A stretch of 15,411 bases of DNA from Clostridia bacterium (GTDB lineage Bacteria; Bacillota; Clostridia; CAKSNL01; HGM11501). Position 1 is the first letter of the stretch, and every line of letters begins with the position of its first letter. The stretch spans positions 1-15,411 of the forward strand of contig JAFPCL010000084.1 of NCBI GenBank assembly GCA_017390225.1, read 5' to 3'. Under the pieces are notes generated by a model, which worked only from the letters and a program-made list of their open reading frames with translations, had not been told where the DNA came from and did not search any database. The position numbers and the translations under genes are program-made. Shown in pieces: positions 11,827 through 15,411 of this stretch.

Positions 11827-14733
11827 TTAACGCACAAAGGCGGAAATATCCGTGATGGTTAATTTTTTATTTTCTGCACCGGCGGCGGCAGTGTTGCGGA
11901 TTACGATGGCGCTGACGGTCTTATTTTCCGCAAGAGAAAAGGTTACTGTGCCGTTTTCGTAGCCGGTGTATTCCAAATCATACAGATGATTGGCATCATC
12001 TCTGGCGGCATATTTCAAATCCGTTGCCGCCAACTGCTCGTCGTTGCCTTCAAAAACTACGGTAATGCCCGTCATAGCAACGGCGCCGCCGAAGGTGATC
12101 GTTATGTTTTCATCGGAAGCAAAGTCAAATACCGTTTCTTCGCCGTCCAAAAGTCCGCTTGCCGGACGGATTTCGCCTTCACGGAAAGCACTGATATATG
12201 CCGCCCAGCTGTCCTCCTGTAGCCAGCTGACGCCTTGGGCGGAAGCCTCGACGGTTTCGGTGCTTTCGATTTCTATCGGCGGCAATTGCTCTTTTTTATC
12301 CGTCAGATGCTTTGCCAAGAGCACACCACCGGAAAGAAGCGCCCCAATCAGAAGAACAATCAAGACAATCGGCAGAATATGATTTCTTTTTGCCCAGAAA
12401 CCGATAGCAGAGAACAAGGAAACATTCGATCGTGCCAATTCCATAAAGCTTTTATCAAAGCTTTCCGCACATTTTTTATAGGTGCTGTGATAGGCCTTGG
12501 GCATGACCAAGTTCTTTCTCAGGCGTTGCAGCTTGTTTCTGTCGGCAAGAACACTGCCGTTTCTGCGGAAATACGACAGCACGGCATCATACAGGCACTG
12601 TAATTTAGCGGTGTCCGGCTCATCGGATGCCATGGGAATTTTTCTTGAAATTTTTCCCTCTGCATCTTCTTCCCGTTCCAAAAACAGCTTGGAGCTCATA
12701 TACCAGTTGATAAAGTCGTTGATATCTGCATCCAAATTGTCATCTATATATTTAAAAATCTTCTCAAAGTCACAAACTTCGCCTTCTCCGGGAGCAAGTG
12801 CCGCAAAATACAGCACCGGATATACGGCACGGGGCGCCGCTACTTTGCGACCGCGCATGGCTGTCCACAGCTTCTGACGAATCTCGGCTTCCGCCTTGAG
12901 CCCGCGCCCATGGTCATCGCAAATATTATAGGACAGATATTCAAAGCCAAAATCATCGTAAGGAATAAAGCTGGTGGTGTCGCTGAGGGTGAGCGACAAA
13001 ACCTCTTTCATGGCTAAAATCGTGTTCTGCTTAACTTGCGCTTCCTCAGATAAGTTTTCCAAGCCCTCCAAAGAGAAATCCATGATATGATCCGTCAGAA
13101 GACCCGAAAGGGTGACGGAATTCATAAATTTTTCCAGTGCCGTGAAGTAGACGGAATTGTAAAGCTCCGAAAGCTCGGGGAAATGTGCTGCCGTTTGACT
13201 GCATTTTTCTTCCATATGCTTAATCGCAATATATCGGTCGCCTGCGGCATCGTAAAGCTCAATTGCCTTTTCAAAAAATTCTTTTTGAATGGCTTCCACG
13301 AAAAAGACTTCCGGGATGGTTGCCAGTGTTTTGTCACTGAATTCAAACAGCGCATGGGTGGTTCTTTTTTGTTCCAACTGATAACACATATACGTGTTTA
13401 AAAGAAGCGGACGCTCCAAGAGCTTTTCTTTAATCAGCGTCATATAAAAGGCTTCGCTTGAACGGATAATATCCATATAAGTGCACATTTTATCCGTGTC
13501 TCCGGCTTCAATGCAGTGCTCCAAGCCTTCTGCAATAGAAGAGGCAATCACATCGCAAATCTCGGGGCATGCTTCCTGATGCTGTGCAATCATGCGCTTG
13601 AGTGCTTCGGGATTTAAATACACGCCTGCTTTTGCCAGTGCCTCTTCATAGATTTTAATAAAGCGGCGATATAAAGAAATAAAAGCTTCATTTCCTTCAC
13701 TGCCGGAAAGCATTTCGCCCAGGAATATAAGAATCCGTCCGGCGTAGGTCATAATTTCATCCTGTCGCAAATCCGAAAGCTTATACAAAAGCATCAAATC
13801 ATCGTAAAAACGAAGACGAAGACAATAGTTCTGCGGCATATGTGCCGTGACTCTTTCGCAGAAATTAAAAAAGTCTGTCAGCTTTCCGTCGGATTTTTGC
13901 CATTCCGTTAAAAACTCGCCGGTAGATGTGCTTTCAAAATCCAAATGCATGAAATTTCCGCTTCTGAAGTCGAAAATATAGTCTTTGGCTGTGCTTCTCT
14001 CTCCAATTTTGATGACGTTGGCACTTTCGGGCAGAAGCTTGGGGTGAATAAAATAAACCTCTATTCCAAAGGGAATTTCCTCTTGATAGTAAAACGTGGA
14101 ATAACCGGCGGCACGGCGAACGGCATAGGGCAAGCCATTATATATATGCCACAAAAGCTCCGTCTGCCATTCGCGGTCTTCATTTTTCAGCGCAATAAAG
14201 ACCTTGCGCTTTTTTTCCAATGCCATAAAAATCGCCGTAACAATCTTTTTGAAGGCGGCTTCATCCGTTTTTAACCGTTTTAAAAGATCTTTTCTGGCAA
14301 GTCTTTTTCTTCCCGTTTGTATCGGCATATTGGTGAGCTGGGGAAGCTCCGTACTGCTGCCGGGCGCAAAATCAGAAGCAAAGCCCGATACAAACAAGAA
14401 GTTATCCGGATTTTTAATATAGCTTTCCCATTCCGGTGTTCCTTTTTTCAAGATAAAGCTATGGGTCAAATACGTGTTTTCATTACCTGCCGATTTGGAC
14501 ACACTGCGGTTTATGATTGCATCGCCATTCACCATCTGTCCGTGACATTGAATGACCGGCATATCCTTGTCTTCCAAAAACAAAGGATCGGGCACATTGT
14601 ATACGCAGTACGGGTGAATCTGATTGACAATATAATTATTCTCTAAGCCTGCCGATTTAGCAACCGTATCCAAGCCGTATGTGTTTTTCACCAGTGTTTT
14701 TTCACCTTTTGTGAAAATCTGTTGTTCTATCAT
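11827..14733 (-). CDS. GAP1-like protein with one membrane span and an extracytoplasmic domain
   Basis: A 968-residue protein. The N-terminal about 125 residues (MIEQQIFTKGEKTLVKNTYG, then SAGLENNYI, HPYCVYNVPDP, NTYLTHSFILKKG, IKNPDNFLFV) resemble what I recall of the GAP1-N1 domain of GTPase-associated protein 1, described in predicted NTPase-dependent conflict systems. Residues about 140-775 are mostly helical and unassigned, matching the long middle and C regions of such proteins. One strongly hydrophobic segment lies at 785-808 (HILPIVLIVLLIGALLSGGV), preceded by basic residues, so the N-terminal bulk is cytosolic. Residues 830-968 form a beta-rich domain beginning GVSWLQEDSWAAY with LLDGEETVFDF and ITITFGGAV, similar in style to discoidin (F5/8 C) modules. 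The ATG lacks a good ribosome site. No GTPase is visible in the window; the partner may lie upstream, beyond 15411. Family call moderate; function unknown. Confidence 0.6.
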   Translation of the reverse strand: MIEQQIFTKGEKTLVKNTYGLDTVAKSAGLENNYIVNQIHPYCVYNVPDPLFLEDKDMPVIQCHGQMVNGDAIINRSVSKSAGNENTYLTHSFILKKGTPEWESYIKNPDNFLFVSGFASDFAPGSSTELPQLTNMPIQTGRKRLARKDLLKRLKTDEAAFKKIVTAIFMALEKKRKVFIALKNEDREWQTELLWHIYNGLPYAVRRAAGYSTFYYQEEIPFGIEVYFIHPKLLPESANVIKIGERSTAKDYIFDFRSGNFMHLDFESTSTGEFLTEWQKSDGKLTDFFNFCERVTAHMPQNYCLRLRFYDDLMLLYKLSDLRQDEIMTYAGRILIFLGEMLSGSEGNEAFISLYRRFIKIYEEALAKAGVYLNPEALKRMIAQHQEACPEICDVIASSIAEGLEHCIEAGDTDKMCTYMDIIRSSEAFYMTLIKEKLLERPLLLNTYMCYQLEQKRTTHALFEFSDKTLATIPEVFFVEAIQKEFFEKAIELYDAAGDRYIAIKHMEEKCSQTAAHFPELSELYNSVYFTALEKFMNSVTLSGLLTDHIMDFSLEGLENLSEEAQVKQNTILAMKEVLSLTLSDTTSFIPYDDFGFEYLSYNICDDHGRGLKAEAEIRQKLWTAMRGRKVAAPRAVYPVLYFAALAPGEGEVCDFEKIFKYIDDNLDADINDFINWYMSSKLFLEREEDAEGKISRKIPMASDEPDTAKLQCLYDAVLSYFRRNGSVLADRNKLQRLRKNLVMPKAYHSTYKKCAESFDKSFMELARSNVSLFSAIGFWAKRNHILPIVLIVLLIGALLSGGVLLAKHLTDKKEQLPPIEIESTETVEASAQGVSWLQEDSWAAYISAFREGEIRPASGLLDGEETVFDFASDENITITFGGAVAMTGITVVFEGNDEQLAATDLKYAARDDANHLYDLEYTGYENGTVTFSLAENKTVSAIVIRNTAAAGAENKKLTITDISAFVR

Positions 14734-14791
14734 AATTTACAATCCATAGCCTTTCTGTTCTTTTTCCTGATATTGATAAACAAGACGACAA

Positions 14792-14823
14792 GACAGACCG
14801 CAAAAAAGCTTTTTAGCTCTGTC
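14792..14823 (-). other. Imperfect hairpin in the gap before the GAP1-like gene
   Basis: GACAGA (14792-14797) and TCTGTC (14818-14823) enclose an A-rich/T-rich core around AAAAAGCTTTTT, with small bulges. It lies in the 106-base gap between the propeller gene's stop and the GAP1-like start. It could be a partial terminator or attenuator; it lacks a clean terminal T-run. Confidence 0.35.
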
Positions 14824-14839
14824 GATCTGCCCTGTTTTT

Positions 14840-15411
14840 TTATTCTGTCGGTTCATCGCCGATGCTGACGGAGCCATCGGCTTCGAATTGAATGTCTGAC
14901 CCTTCAACCTCTTGAAGATTGCCGTCATCATCAAAGGTGAAGCCACCGACATTTTCGGGATTTACCGAGTACGGAAGCAATGACGTAGAGGGAATCTCTA
15001 CCGCTTCTTCCTCCGCGTCAGGACGGATTCGTTTCCACGTTTCCATGCCTGCCTCGTTGATTGTTGTGTAATATAAATATCCGTCCAAGAAATGCAGCTG
15101 ATAGCCGGGCTCGGAAATCACCATCTCCGGCGCACCACTACCATCTACCGGCACACGGTAAACAGCAGTTGCCATCGGCTCTTCTTCGCCTGTTTGGGTA
15201 TATTCCAGATAATACAGATATCCGTTATAGCAGTTGATGTAAGAGTTCATTCCGCGAAGGAGCTCTTGTCTTTCATCATAGTTTCCGGATGCCACACGCT
15301 GTGTGACCCCTGTGACCTCTTCTGTTTCTTCGGAGGACAAAAGCTCCGTGAAGTACAAGAATCCGTCACTGCCGCACAGATAGTTATCGACCTGTGCCGT
15401 AGAAACAGCCA
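14840..15411 (-). CDS. YLYY-repeat (DUF5050-like) propeller protein, 5' end outside window
   Basis: The C-terminal about 190 residues of a larger protein; the frame stays open to the window edge. Three related units are visible: NYLCGSDGFLYFTEL, NSYINCYNGYLYYLEYTQTG followed by AVYRVPVDGSGAPEMV, and YQLHFLDGYLYYTT followed by WKRIRPDAEE. This spacing of a G-Y-L-Y-Y strand, a turn and a YR-x-x-x-DG strand is that of DUF5050-like beta-propellers, usually extracytoplasmic and often carried on membrane-anchored proteins. The tail is acidic (EGSDIQFEADGSVSIGDEPTE). It probably belongs to the same unit as the GAP1-like and DUF5662 genes, though a 106-base gap with a hairpin follows it. The TTG at 15356-15358 is an internal leucine, not a start. 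Family call moderate; role unknown. Confidence 0.65.
   Translation of the reverse strand, partial: AVSTAQVDNYLCGSDGFLYFTELLSSEETEEVTGVTQRVASGNYDERQELLRGMNSYINCYNGYLYYLEYTQTGEEEPMATAVYRVPVDGSGAPEMVISEPGYQLHFLDGYLYYTTINEAGMETWKRIRPDAEEEAVEIPSTSLLPYSVNPENVGGFTFDDDGNLQEVEGSDIQFEADGSVSIGDEPTE

Noticed and set aside
14737..14952. 71-residue minus-strand ORF ending 3 bases before the GAP1-like start
   Set aside because: It overlaps the 3' end of the YLYY-repeat gene in another frame, has no ribosome site or family resemblance; the apparent coupling is probably chance.

Overview
The window looks like chromosomal DNA of a low-to-medium GC Firmicute (Bacillota), most likely a Clostridia-class, gut-type organism. 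The reasons are strong AAAGGAG ribosome binding sites, near-consensus sigma-A promoters with 17-bp spacers, Rho-independent terminators after most genes, CCA-encoded tRNAs, and families typical of Clostridia (DUF975, DUF5662, a GAP1-like protein). This placement is inference; no species is claimed.

Layout. (1) 1-2400: the 3' part of a lipoate-protein ligase gene, then a PHP-domain metallohydrolase gene ending at a strong terminator. (2) 2270-3330: a minus-strand CDP-alcohol phosphatidyltransferase (pgsA-like), divergent from a two-gene tRNA operon, tRNA-Leu(AAG) and tRNA-Gln(CTG), driven by a perfect-consensus promoter. (3) 3329-3913: directly behind the tRNA terminator lies a dense array of short hairpins separated by ATTTCAT/ATGAAAT spacers, then a gene for a four-helix-bundle protein (23S rRNA intervening-sequence protein family) with its own terminator. 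(4) 4027-4842: a minus-strand DUF975 membrane protein. (5) 5001-5505: a decayed, internally deleted minus-strand second copy of the 707-aa protein encoded at 9112-11235, next to a promoter block that also occurs, degraded, at about 3901-3980. (6) 5566-11285: a TetR-family regulator, a PutP sodium/proline symporter behind a 46-bp nested dyad, and a two-gene unit encoding a cytoplasmic Asp-box beta-propeller protein and the 707-aa barrel-like protein. (7) 11284-15411, minus strand: a partial YLYY-repeat propeller protein, a 968-aa membrane-anchored GAP1-like protein and a DUF5662 protein, probably one transcription unit.

Functional reading. putP is a recognisable transporter, but its terminator suggests it is at least partly separate from the two downstream genes. 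Those two look like an intracellular carbohydrate-processing pair of unknown substrate, and a dead paralogue of the second persists on the other side of tetR. The most unusual items are the hairpin array with its four-helix-bundle gene, the GAP1-like protein with a C-terminal extracytoplasmic domain, the nested operator-like dyad upstream of putP, the relic copy, and the A34-type leucine tRNA.
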